A stretch of 64,000 bases of DNA from JBDSZL01 sp039925145. Lineage in GTDB: Bacteria > Acidobacteriota > Vicinamibacteria > Vicinamibacterales > SCN-69-37. A model generated the notes under the pieces. It saw only the letters and a program-made list of their open reading frames with translations. It did no database searches and was not told the origin of the DNA. Of this stretch, positions 1 through 8,032 are shown piece by piece. The first letter of the stretch is position 1; each line of letters begins with the position of its first letter. The position numbers and the translations under genes are program-made. The stretch covers positions 120,674 through 184,673 of the forward strand of contig JBDSZL010000038.1 in the NCBI GenBank assembly GCA_039925145.1. The letters are read 5' to 3'.

Positions 1-569
1 GCTTTATCGAGCAGGGCGCCGCCGATGCCTACGGCGACAGCGCCCGCGCGAATCCACTCGGCGGCATTCTCGAGGGAGACGCCGCCCGTGGGCATGAGTT
101 TCAGCTGAGGCAAGGGACCGTGAATGTCCTTGAGAAAACCCGGCCCGAGGGACGTCGCCGGAAAGACCTTGACGATCCTGGCTCCGGCCGTGAATGCGGT
201 GAAGATCTCCGTCGGAGTGAAACAACCGGGCATCACGGGCACCCGCCGGTCGACGCAGACCCGGATGACATCGCGCTGCAGCACGGGCGTGACAATGAAC
301 GTCGCGCCGGCGTCGAGAGCGCTGATGGCGGTTGCCGCGTCGAGAACGGTGCCGGCGCCCAGTCTGAATCCAGCCGGCAGCGTCGGTGCAATCTGCGCGA
401 TCAATCCAATCGCTCCAGGCACCGACATGGTGATTTCGAGGGCGCGGACGCCTCCCTCGAGTAGTGCATCGACAATGCCGCGCACGTGCGACGCCTCGTT
501 GAGCCGAATGATCGCCACGACGCCGGTGCGCTCCACGAGGTCGAGAGTCTCCTGAGAGGAAGAGGCCAT
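1..569 (-). CDS. eda: KDPG/KHG-type aldolase, 3' end cut by window edge
   Basis: Class I aldolase that splits 2-keto-3-deoxy-6-phosphogluconate (or a related keto-acid) into pyruvate and an aldehyde, in the cytoplasm. About 189 residues are visible; the C-terminus lies beyond base 1. The reading frame shows the family TIM-barrel pattern: Glu45 in ALEITMSV, the glycine-rich GAGTVLDA near 71-78, PVMPGCFTPTE near 111-121 and the Schiff-base lysine Lys134 in IVKVFPA, then MPTGGVSLEN. The Arg that follows the Glu motif in E. coli Eda (Arg49) is Ser here, a variation known among broader-specificity aldolases, so the exact substrate is uncertain. It is transcribed away from the SDR gene and MFS transporter at 730-2871, which fits uronate or gluconate breakdown. 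Confidence 0.88.
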   Translation of the reverse strand, partial: MASSSQETLDLVERTGVVAIIRLNEASHVRGIVDALLEGGVRALEITMSVPGAIGLIAQIAPTLPAGFRLGAGTVLDAATAISALDAGATFIVTPVLQRDVIRVCVDRRVPVMPGCFTPTEIFTAFTAGARIVKVFPATSLGPGFLKDIHGPLPQLKLMPTGGVSLENAAEWIRAGAVAVGIGGALLDK

Positions 570-729
570 GAGTCCTTTCGTCGGGGATCGCTGCGTCAGC
601 TGCCAGCGATGCGCCCGCACGAGATTATCCGGGCGCCGGAGTCGCGCGCAAGCCAGTCGCGAGCTGGCATATGATGGCGCCTCAGTCAGGGGCATGGCAC
701 GCCCGTTCACGTGCCGCGGAGTTCGTGCG

Positions 730-1503
730 ATGGGTCACTCACCATTCGATTTGTCCGGCCGCGTCGCGGTCGTCATCGGCGGCACCAGCGGCATCGGGCG
801 CACGCTTGCATTGGGCCTCGCCGACGCGGGAGCCGACGTGGTGGCCACAGGCCGCCGCGAAGCCCACGTGGAGGCCGTCGCTGCGGAGATCGAGGGGCGG
901 GGCCGCCGGACACTGCGCGTGGCGACCGATGTCGAGCGGACCGAGTCGGTCGATGCGCTGCTTGCCGCGTGCGTGGAGGCGTTCGGCCAGGTGCACATCG
1001 CGGTTGTCGCGGCTGGTGTCACCAAGCGGATGGCCACCCGCGCGATGCGAGACCAGGACTGGGCGCAGATCATCGGCATCAACCTGACTGGCACGATGCG
1101 GGCCTGCCGCACCTTTGGCGGCCACATGGTGGATCGGGGCTACGGCCGCATCGTGACCGTAGGATCGCTGTCGTCGTATGTCGGACTGCTCGAGGTGGCG
1201 GCGTACACGGCAAGCAAGGCCGGAGTCGCCGGCCTCACACGCGCGCTCGCGGTGGAATGGGCGCCGCACGGGGTCACCGTCAACGGGCTGGCGCCCGGCG
1301 TGTTTCGCACCGACCTCAATGCCGCATTGCTCGACTCACCACGCGGTCAGGAATTCCTGATGCGCACGCCGATGCGTCGATTCGGACAACTCGATGAGCT
1401 GGTCGGCGCCACCGTGTTCCTCGCGTCGGACGCCGCGGCCTTCGTGACCGGACACATGCTGGCGGTCGACGGCGGTTTTCTCGCGAGCGGCGTCAACCAG
1501 TAA
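730..1503 (+). CDS. SDR-family oxidoreductase, sugar-acid dehydrogenase-like
   Basis: Classical short-chain dehydrogenase of 257 residues. The nucleotide-binding turn is GGTSGIG (17-23), and the catalytic set is Ser146, Tyr159 and Lys163 (AAYTASKAG). The C-terminus has the usual GHMLAVDGG ending. The closest functional types are gluconate 5-dehydrogenase and 2-deoxy-gluconate 3-dehydrogenase (KduD-like), a call supported by the adjacent aldolase and hexuronate-type transporter. The start at 730 puts the Rossmann fold at its normal distance from the N-terminus; longer in-frame starts at 568 or 694 add unlike-family residues. The usual NNAG motif is reduced to AAG (94-96), losing the structural Asn. 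The substrate is not proven. Confidence 0.85.
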   Translation: MGHSPFDLSGRVAVVIGGTSGIGRTLALGLADAGADVVATGRREAHVEAVAAEIEGRGRRTLRVATDVERTESVDALLAACVEAFGQVHIAVVAAGVTKRMATRAMRDQDWAQIIGINLTGTMRACRTFGGHMVDRGYGRIVTVGSLSSYVGLLEVAAYTASKAGVAGLTRALAVEWAPHGVTVNGLAPGVFRTDLNAALLDSPRGQEFLMRTPMRRFGQLDELVGATVFLASDAAAFVTGHMLAVDGGFLASGVNQ

Positions 1504-1548
1504 CGCAACGCGCCGGCCCCAGCCAGGCCGGTCAGATGGGAGTGTTCG

Positions 1549-2871
1549 ATGCCGGGTGCGCAGCAGCCACGCGTGGGGTACGTCCGCTGGATCATTTGCG
1601 CGCTGCTGTTCCTGGCCGCGACAATCAACTACATCGATCGCCAGGTCATCGGCATCCTCAAGCCGACGCTTCAAGCGGAGTTCAGCTGGACCGAGATCGA
1701 CTACGCCAACATCGTCTTTGCCTTTCAGCTCGCCTACGCCATCGGATTCATCGCAGCGGGTCGCCTGATCGACCGCATCGGCACACGCGCCGGATTTGCC
1801 CTCGCGCTGATCATCTGGAGTCTGGCCGCGATGCTGCACGCCGAGGCGCCAGCACTCGGTCCGGTGGCGGCGATGGTGCTGGGCTGGTTGGGTCTCGGGT
1901 ACAGCACGAACGTCGCCGGGTTCATGTTCGTTCGGTTCCTGCTGGGGATCGGCGAGTCTGGCAACTTCCCGGCCGCCATCAAGACGGTCGCCGAGTGGTT
2001 CCCGAAGCGCGAACGTGCGCTGGCGACCGGAGTTTTCAACTCGGGCACGAACGTCGGCGCGCTGGTGACGCCGCTGGTCGTGCCCTTCATCACGTACTCG
2101 TACGGGTGGTACTGGGCCTTCATCGCCACAGGCATTGTTGGATTCGTCTGGTTGGCCGCCTGGCTCGTCCTCTACCACCCGCCGGAGCAGCATCCGCGGA
2201 TCACGCCGGCTGAGCTGGCGCTTATCCGCAGCGACGTACCAGATGCGGTCACGCCTGTCCCATGGCGGAAGCTGATCGGCTACCGGCAGACGTGGGCGTT
2301 CATGATCGGCAAGTTCCTCACCGACCCGATCTGGTGGCTCTACCTCTTCTGGATTCCTGATTTTCTGAGCCGTACGTACGGGCTCGATCTGCGAAACATC
2401 GGCTACCCGCTCGTGGCGATCTATCTGGCGGCCGACGTAGGCAGCATCGGCGGCGGCTGGCTTTCCTCGTGGTTTCTCGGGTGGGGCTGGTCGCTGAACC
2501 GGGCGCGTAAGGGCGCGATGCTGGTGATGGCGCTTGCCGTCGTGCCCGTCATGTTCGTGGCCGGCGTGGCCAACCTGTGGGTGGCCGTGGCCGTGATCGG
2601 TCTGGCGACCGCGGCACACCAGGGCTGGTCGGCCAACCTGTTCACGCTGACCTCCGACATGTTTCCGCGTCAGGCGATTGGGTCCGTCGTCGGACTGGGC
2701 GGCATGTCGGGTGCGATCGGCGGGATGCTCATTGCCAAGCTGACGGGCTACATCCTCGAGTCGACCGGCAGTTACCTGCTGATTTTTGCCATGGCAGGCA
2801 GCGGGTACCTCGTGGCTCTCGGCATCATCCATCTGCTCGTGCCGCGCCTGAAGCCGATCCATTTCGAGTAA
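1549..2871 (+). CDS. MFS transporter, ExuT/anion:cation symporter-like
   Basis: Inner-membrane transporter of 440 residues with about twelve hydrophobic segments. The N-terminal sequence runs through ATINYIDRQVIGIL and then AGRLIDRIGTR, which match the signature of the anion:cation symporter branch of the MFS (hexuronate, glucarate and galactonate carriers). The start at 1549 has a GGGAG-like ribosome site about seven bases upstream. It follows the SDR gene by 45 bases on the same strand and is probably cotranscribed with it. With the divergent aldolase it forms an uptake-plus-oxidation-plus-cleavage set for a sugar acid. Substrate specificity cannot be read from sequence alone. Confidence 0.88.
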   Translation: MPGAQQPRVGYVRWIICALLFLAATINYIDRQVIGILKPTLQAEFSWTEIDYANIVFAFQLAYAIGFIAAGRLIDRIGTRAGFALALIIWSLAAMLHAEAPALGPVAAMVLGWLGLGYSTNVAGFMFVRFLLGIGESGNFPAAIKTVAEWFPKRERALATGVFNSGTNVGALVTPLVVPFITYSYGWYWAFIATGIVGFVWLAAWLVLYHPPEQHPRITPAELALIRSDVPDAVTPVPWRKLIGYRQTWAFMIGKFLTDPIWWLYLFWIPDFLSRTYGLDLRNIGYPLVAIYLAADVGSIGGGWLSSWFLGWGWSLNRARKGAMLVMALAVVPVMFVAGVANLWVAVAVIGLATAAHQGWSANLFTLTSDMFPRQAIGSVVGLGGMSGAIGGMLIAKLTGYILESTGSYLLIFAMAGSGYLVALGIIHLLVPRLKPIHFE

Positions 2872-2989
2872 GGGAGCCGGCTCGACCGAGTGCTGAACAT
2901 TGGGTCTTCGGGGCCTCTCGCCGATGCTCACGCCGACGCAGATTCAGGGAACGCTGACGTTGCGCTCGTAGTGGGGGGGACGCCGCCAA

Positions 2990-3751
2990 CTATCGCGGCG
3001 TCAGGTCGTGCTGCTTACGTTCGGCCTCTCCGATCGAGACCTTCTCGGCTGTCGACGACAGGATGTCGAAGAAGATCGACTCGGTGAGATTGCGTGGCGT
3101 GAAATCGGTCACCACCGCGAACCAGTAGTCCCCTGGCGGGACATCGCGCAACTGATAATGCCCGCTGGCGTCGCATGTCGTCCAGCGGATGCGCCGAGGC
3201 GAGGTCCTGAGCTTCACGGAGACCGGGAAGATCACGACCGCCTGGTTGGTGATCGGGGAGCCGGGCGGGAGTTTGATCGTGCCCGACAGCTCTGGGCGCC
3301 GGTCGGCAAAACTGAGGACGACATCCTTCAAGTGGAAGTCCGGGGTGACCTCAATCCGCTCGTCGAGGACATCGCGCTCGTTGCTGAGGGCCGCCTCGAG
3401 CCACCAGCGCTCGAAGGCCGGCGGCAACATCGCGCCAAGTGCGTACGTGCCGGTGCGCGGAATCGAGAAGCTGAACGTCCCATCGTCGTGCACGGGAGCC
3501 GACAGCGCCGTCACATCGGACACGCCGAGCGGCGTGAGGGTCACCACGACGGTGGTGTGATCCAGTGGCGGCGCGTCCACGGTGCGTTGAAATGTGACGC
3601 GCCCGCTCAGCGTTCGCGTCGTGCCCTGTCGAGGATCAGCAGCCGAAGGAGACGCCGAGCCATCGAGCCGGGTGATGGGGGCAGAAGCCAGGCTGACAGC
3701 GAGCCCCGCGAGACCGGCCACCGATACGAACGCGCGAAGCATCAGGTGCAT
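2990..3751 (-). CDS. Exported protein with carboxypeptidase-regulatory-like domains
   Basis: About 253 residues. The start at 3751 (MHLMLRAF) gives a clear signal peptide ending near LAVSLASA; an in-frame start at 3805 would add 18 polar residues. Two beta-sandwich stretches follow. The second reads SGTIKLPPGSPITNQAV and later GHYQLRDVPPGDYWFAVVT, the pattern of carboxypeptidase regulatory-like (transthyretin-type) domains that Acidobacteriota attach to many secreted proteins. No catalytic motif is visible, so it is probably a binding or structural module in the periplasm. It converges with the MFS gene across a 118-base gap in which I see no strong terminator. Confidence 0.72.
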   Translation of the reverse strand: MHLMLRAFVSVAGLAGLAVSLASAPITRLDGSASPSAADPRQGTTRTLSGRVTFQRTVDAPPLDHTTVVVTLTPLGVSDVTALSAPVHDDGTFSFSIPRTGTYALGAMLPPAFERWWLEAALSNERDVLDERIEVTPDFHLKDVVLSFADRRPELSGTIKLPPGSPITNQAVVIFPVSVKLRTSPRRIRWTTCDASGHYQLRDVPPGDYWFAVVTDFTPRNLTESIFFDILSSTAEKVSIGEAERKQHDLTPR

Positions 3752-3858
3752 GGCAGGACGTCTCAATATGGACTTTGTGATGCGGCGATGATGACACGAG
3801 AGCATGAATCCTGCCAGAAGCCGCGCGACTGACCGCCCCGCCGCGTCCAGGGGGGAGC

Positions 3859-4488
3859 TCAGGACTGCGGGACCGTGCCGAACGACCGCGCGAACAGCTC
3901 ACCGATGGCGCGCTCGCCGTTCTCACGCAGGAGACGCGTCCCGGTTCCCGTGAAATGCGGATGTGTGATCACCGGCAGCGCACCGGCGTGGCACCGACCC
4001 CACCCGGTGCCGCTCCACTGCTGCCAGCAGTCCTGCTCTTGATCGAAGACGAAGAGCGGCTTGTTGCAGAGCTTGGCGAACTCCGCGCCCCAGCCCGTGC
4101 CGCCGCGGACGGTGCCATCGTCGAGCACCACACCGATCACGTAGACCTCCTGCCCATGGTTGACCTGATACCAGAGCGTCTGGAGAATGCGCCGGATCGT
4201 CGGCGCATCGGTGTAGCGTCGCTTCATCAGCCGGGAGACGTACTCGAGGCTGACATCGCCCGCTTGCAGCTCTTCGTGGTTCAGCATCCGGATGCCCCGG
4301 TCTCTCGCCATGCGATGGTCGGGAAAGGTGAAATTCACCTCTTCGACGCCGTAGCGCTCGGCCTGAGCACCAAATGCCGCTTCGGCGCCGGGCGCGCCGC
4401 CACTGAAGAGAATGCAGTCCGAAGGCGTCATACGGGCATGATAGATCGCGCTGGCGGCCGAACTCACGCGCTCTGCGACTGATTGCAT
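3859..4488 (-). CDS. SLOG/Rossmann-like protein of unknown function
   Basis: A 209-residue protein without signal or membrane segments. The segment ILFSGGAPGAEAAFG near 26-40 resembles the glycine-rich nucleotide-binding turn of the SLOG (YpsA/LOG/DprA-like) superfamily. Later strands, VYVIGVVLDD and GTGWGAEFAKLCNKPLFVFD, fit the same Rossmann-like layout. SLOG proteins bind nucleotides or nucleotide-derived ligands, and some act in nucleotide-signal-linked conflict systems, but no effector partner is adjacent here. It overlaps the 5' region of the SMP-30 gene only upstream of that gene's chosen start. An alternative start at 4431 would remove a 19-residue helix. Family assignment is tentative. 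Confidence 0.6.
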   Translation of the reverse strand: MQSVAERVSSAASAIYHARMTPSDCILFSGGAPGAEAAFGAQAERYGVEEVNFTFPDHRMARDRGIRMLNHEELQAGDVSLEYVSRLMKRRYTDAPTIRRILQTLWYQVNHGQEVYVIGVVLDDGTVRGGTGWGAEFAKLCNKPLFVFDQEQDCWQQWSGTGWGRCHAGALPVITHPHFTGTGTRLLRENGERAIGELFARSFGTVPQS

Positions 4489-4548
4489 GCTTCAGTCGAA
4501 GCGGCGACAATACGCCGGGCAGAACACACAGCCTGCGAGGGTGCGACC

Positions 4549-5769
4549 ATGGACAAGAACCGCTTGGACGGAAAGACGCAGCGCGTATCCAGACGTGACG
4601 TGATGAAGACGATGGGCTCGCTGGCCGGTGCGCTGGCAGCGTCACCAGTGGTAGGGGCTCTGGCGCAAGGCACCGCGGCCGCGCCGCCCACCACGGTGAG
4701 CAACCCTCCGCGCGACTTTGGGCCCACCGGTCCGCCCAATGTGTACTTCAACGATCCCGACATACTCAGCGTCGATCCCGCATTCGACAAATACATACAG
4801 CCCAACTCCGCGATTGAGCGGCTCTGGCGCGGCGGCGGGTGGCTCGAGGGGCCCGCGTGGAGCAGCGTCGGGCGATACCTCCTGTTCAGCGACATTCCGG
4901 CCAACCGCCAGATGCGCTGGATTGAAGACGACGGGCGGGTGACCCTCTTCCGAAGCCCGGCCAACAACAGCAACGGCAACACGTTCGATCTCGACGGACG
5001 GCAGCTCGCGTGCGAGCACCTCACACGCCGTGTGGTGCGCTACGAACACGATGGGTCGATTACCGTCATTGCCGATATGTTCGAAGGCAAGCACCTGAAC
5101 TCCCCGAACGACGTCGTGGCGCACACGGACGGCAGCTACTGGTTCACCGACCCGCCCTATGGCGCGAGTCTGTTCGAAGGACAGCCGGACGCGTCGGGCG
5201 GACCAACCAATCCGGCAGGTCTGCTGCGACCGCGCGTGGGCCAGGCGGCCGAGGCCGGTTCGCTCAAACGTGAACTGCCCACGGCGGTCTACCGCGTAGA
5301 CCGAACGGGACGCGTCACCCGCGTGGCCACGGAAGATCAGGTACCCGATCCGAATGGCCTGGCCTTCTCGCCCGATTACAAGCGTCTGTATGTCGCCAGC
5401 ACGGGAAAGGGCCCGGGCGATACCGGGCCGGGCGGCAAAGGCGACGTCCACGTGTTCGACGTGGCCACCGACGGCCGGCTGAGTGGGCACCGGCTGTTTG
5501 CTGACTTCATGGTGGATGGGGTGAAGTGCGCCCCCGACGGACTGCGCTGCGACGTGGACGGCAACCTCTGGTGCTCGAGCAACGCAGGCCGATCTGTCGG
5601 CTACAACGGCGTAACGGTCTGGACGCCGGCCGCGAAGCTCATTGGCCGCATCCGGTTGCCCGAGGTGTGCGGCAACATCTGTTTCGGCGGACCCAAGCGC
5701 AACCGGCTGTTCATGGTGGCCAGCCAGTCGCTCTATGCGGTCTACGTGAACACGCAGGGTGCGGTGTGA
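4549..5769 (+). CDS. Tat-exported SMP-30/gluconolactonase-like protein
   Basis: A 406-residue six-bladed beta-propeller lactonase-type protein. The chosen start gives a twin-arginine signal (VSRRDVMKTMG, Arg15-Arg16) and a hydrophobic core ending near GALAQ; a GAGGG ribosome site lies just upstream. Family landmarks include GWLEGPAWSS, LNSPNDVVAHTDGSYWFTDP and PDPNGLAFSPD; acidic and Asn residues in these segments would hold the divalent metal. Proteins of this family hydrolyse aldonolactones or related esters. Export to the periplasm near a sugar-acid cluster suggests opening of lactones formed by membrane or periplasmic sugar dehydrogenases. It is divergent from the SLOG-like gene. Confidence 0.85.
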   Translation: MDKNRLDGKTQRVSRRDVMKTMGSLAGALAASPVVGALAQGTAAAPPTTVSNPPRDFGPTGPPNVYFNDPDILSVDPAFDKYIQPNSAIERLWRGGGWLEGPAWSSVGRYLLFSDIPANRQMRWIEDDGRVTLFRSPANNSNGNTFDLDGRQLACEHLTRRVVRYEHDGSITVIADMFEGKHLNSPNDVVAHTDGSYWFTDPPYGASLFEGQPDASGGPTNPAGLLRPRVGQAAEAGSLKRELPTAVYRVDRTGRVTRVATEDQVPDPNGLAFSPDYKRLYVASTGKGPGDTGPGGKGDVHVFDVATDGRLSGHRLFADFMVDGVKCAPDGLRCDVDGNLWCSSNAGRSVGYNGVTVWTPAAKLIGRIRLPEVCGNICFGGPKRNRLFMVASQSLYAVYVNTQGAV

Positions 5770-5882
5770 GCGGTCTCGAGGCGTGCGGCTTGGTCGCCGT
5801 TCAGAGTCGGTTCGTCTCCGCGGGTCGGCCGGCCGCTCGAATCGCCAACGCGGGCGGTTCGCTGTTACGATGATGTCCTGTC

Positions 5883-6236
5883 ATGGATGAACGCGCCTTT
5901 TTCACTGAGAAGCAGGAGACCCGGCCCGGCCGTTACCAGTGTCCGAAGTGCCGGCGAACGGGGGAGTACAACATCCGGTGGGTTCGGCGGTCGAAGCTGA
6001 ACCGCCTGCCGCCAGGTGCCGATGAAGGGGACCGGGCCAAGTTCGGCAAACTGCGTGACTACCTGCTGCGCCTCGACGATGAGGTGACGTGCAAGACGTG
6101 CGGGAAGAAGTTCGAGATTCCCTCGCATCATTCGCTGATGTTCGTCGAGCAGTTGACAGGTCTTCCCAACGACGAAGAACTCGAGCGCGAGATCAATGCC
6201 GCCGCAGGGGAGTCTGAGCCCGACACGGATCGGTAG
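5883..6236 (+). CDS. Small zinc-ribbon-like protein
   Basis: A 117-residue soluble protein with two CxxC knuckles, Cys20/Cys23 (YQCPKC) and Cys70/Cys73 (VTCKTCGKK), spaced as expected for a single zinc ribbon. The C-terminal third is acidic and probably disordered. I do not recognise a named family. It stands alone between the SMP-30 gene and the regulator at 6327, with short gaps on both sides and no sign of cotranslation. A nucleic-acid or protein-binding role is only a guess from the fold. Confidence 0.65.
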   Translation: MDERAFFTEKQETRPGRYQCPKCRRTGEYNIRWVRRSKLNRLPPGADEGDRAKFGKLRDYLLRLDDEVTCKTCGKKFEIPSHHSLMFVEQLTGLPNDEELEREINAAAGESEPDTDR

Positions 6237-6326
6237 CCACGGGTCCCACACGGCAGGCTGGCGCGCGGCATCGGGCGTGTCACCGGCGACCGCGCTCGAG
6301 ACCCAGCCGGTGTAGCATCCTCCTCG

Positions 6327-7760
6327 GTGCCAGTGACACGTTTTCGCTTCGGGCCGTTTCTCGTCTCTCCGGCGCATCGAAGCCTGAGACGCGGTACGCT
6401 CGACGTGCCGCTCATTCCCCGCTACTTCGACCTGCTCGTGCTCCTGCTGGCGCAGCGGCATCGCGTGGTGACCCGCCAGGAAATCTTCGATCTCGTGTGG
6501 ACCGACGTCGTGGTGTCCGACGGCGCGCTCAGCCAGGCGGTCCGTACGATCCGTCGCTGTCTCGGGGATGATTCTCGCGATCCCCAGTTCATCCGCACCG
6601 TCTCACGGCATGGCTACCAGTTCGTGGGCGCCATCGTGACGGAAGAGTCGGACGAGGGGCCGCTTCCGCCCGACCAGGCGGCGGTCGAGCCTGCCGATCA
6701 ACGGCCCGTGATCTTCGCCCATGCCGATTCGGATCTGCCCGCCCCGGTGGCTCCTGTGCCGGACGTCGACGTGATGGCGATTCAGATCGACCGGCTGCTG
6801 CGACGCCCACCCTTCTTGCGGGCGGCGGACGAGGAGCGACGCGAAGCAGCGGAGCAGTTGCACACGCTCGGCACGCGGGAGGCTCTGCGGCGACTCGAGG
6901 GCGCCTCCGGTCAAGCAGAAGCCCGCGCGATTCTCCGCGATGCCCGCTGGGATGTGCCCGGGGCCGGAGAGGTCGCGCTGCTGGCCTCGCCTCAGCCTGT
7001 CGCCTCCATTCTGCACCTGATGGGATTGCGTCTTCGCCGTGCCGCGCGACACACATCCAACCGGTGGGGTGCGGCGGCGCTTGGAGGCACAGTCGCTGGT
7101 CTGTGCGCTGGCGCCATTGGCGGTGTGGCGCTGTGGCTCGTCCCCGAGTCGCAGGCGCATGCAGACGTCATCCTTGCCCTGGCCGTAGTGGGCGGCGTGG
7201 CTGGCGCGCTCGGCGCCGCCGGCGTGGGCGCAGGGCTGGCGGCGGCCGAGGCGCTGGCGCGGTCGGCGCGTGCGGCCGGCCTGGTCTCGTGCGGCGCACT
7301 GGGCGGAGCCGTGGCCGGCGCCGTCGCCCACGTGCTGGCTCGCGCGGTGCTCGCGGGCATGTTCGGGCACGATGTGCCGGCAGCGGGCGGGTGGCAGGAG
7401 GGGATCGTGCTCGGCGCCGCCGCCGGCCTCGGTTACACGCTGTCGACAACGCCGCTACCCGGCGGTGGGCTGGCGGCGCCCCGAGGCCGGGCGCGGATGC
7501 GAGCGGCGCTGCTGACCGGATCGACATGCGCCGTCGCAGCGGTCCTGCTCACGCTCAGCGGCCGTCACCTCGTCGCATCAAGTCTCGATGTGATGGCGTC
7601 GGCATTCTCCGGCTCTCACGTCGGCCTGGCTCCGCTGGCGCGACTGCTGGGCGAAGAGGGCCTGCGTCCAGTCACCCGCACGCTCGTCAGCGCCTTCGAA
7701 GGACTGCTATTCGGCGCAGGCCTCGCCTTCGGGTTGACGCACCGGCCCAGCCGCTCGTAG
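6327..7760 (+). CDS. ToxR/CadC-like winged-helix protein with polytopic C-terminus
   Basis: A 477-residue protein with a GTG start. Residues 1-100 are an OmpR/ToxR-type winged helix: the wing and recognition region covers EIFDLVWTDVVVSDGALSQ and ends with RTVSRHGYQFVGAI, the classic closing strand. The middle (about 145-215) is a helical linker. The C-terminal half is very rich in Gly and Ala, with about six or more hydrophobic segments. In CadC/ToxR the winged helix is followed by one membrane span and a sensor domain; here the output is joined to a polytopic membrane domain that I cannot assign. It probably binds DNA from the membrane and senses something in or across it. Confidence 0.75.
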   Translation: MPVTRFRFGPFLVSPAHRSLRRGTLDVPLIPRYFDLLVLLLAQRHRVVTRQEIFDLVWTDVVVSDGALSQAVRTIRRCLGDDSRDPQFIRTVSRHGYQFVGAIVTEESDEGPLPPDQAAVEPADQRPVIFAHADSDLPAPVAPVPDVDVMAIQIDRLLRRPPFLRAADEERREAAEQLHTLGTREALRRLEGASGQAEARAILRDARWDVPGAGEVALLASPQPVASILHLMGLRLRRAARHTSNRWGAAALGGTVAGLCAGAIGGVALWLVPESQAHADVILALAVVGGVAGALGAAGVGAGLAAAEALARSARAAGLVSCGALGGAVAGAVAHVLARAVLAGMFGHDVPAAGGWQEGIVLGAAAGLGYTLSTTPLPGGGLAAPRGRARMRAALLTGSTCAVAAVLLTLSGRHLVASSLDVMASAFSGSHVGLAPLARLLGEEGLRPVTRTLVSAFEGLLFGAGLAFGLTHRPSRS

Positions 7761-7933
7761 CGTCGACGCGGCGCCAGTGGGCCCGCAGTCCGCGATCTGA
7801 CACACATCTCACCGCCGCCTCACAACTCGCTCATGTCTTCGATCGGGATTGCCGTCATGGTGGAGGGCACCGGGGCGACGCGTGTGCGGCTGCACTCCAG
7901 ACGTCACCCTCGCCCGCATGAGGAGACCTCAGC

Positions 7934-8032
7934 ATGACGCCGCTCCACCCGCTTTCAATCGCCAGCAGCTACTCCATTGCCACGCTCGGTTGCCTCTGGC
8001 CCGGCTTGACCGCGGGTGAGGCTCAGTCGTGA
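7934..8032 (+). CDS. Possible 32-residue leader ORF coupled to the prenyltransferase gene
   Basis: An ATG at 7934 has a good AGGAG ribosome site at 7921-7925, eight bases upstream. The frame runs for 32 codons and stops with a TGA that overlaps the GTG start of the next gene (GTGA at 8029-8032), the usual geometry of translational coupling. The downstream GTG itself has no convincing ribosome site, which makes coupling more plausible. The peptide has no recognised family and is moderately hydrophobic. It may be a leader, or the downstream gene's true regulatory element. Support is from start signals and overlap only. Confidence 0.35.
   Translation: MTPLHPLSIASSYSIATLGCLWPGLTAGEAQS

Noticed and set aside
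1336..2931. Open frame of 531 codons on the minus strand
   Set aside because: It is antisense to the MFS transporter and to the end of the SDR gene, both clear real genes. Its product is rich in Arg, Asp, His and Gly with no fold, the usual effect of high GC at third positions.
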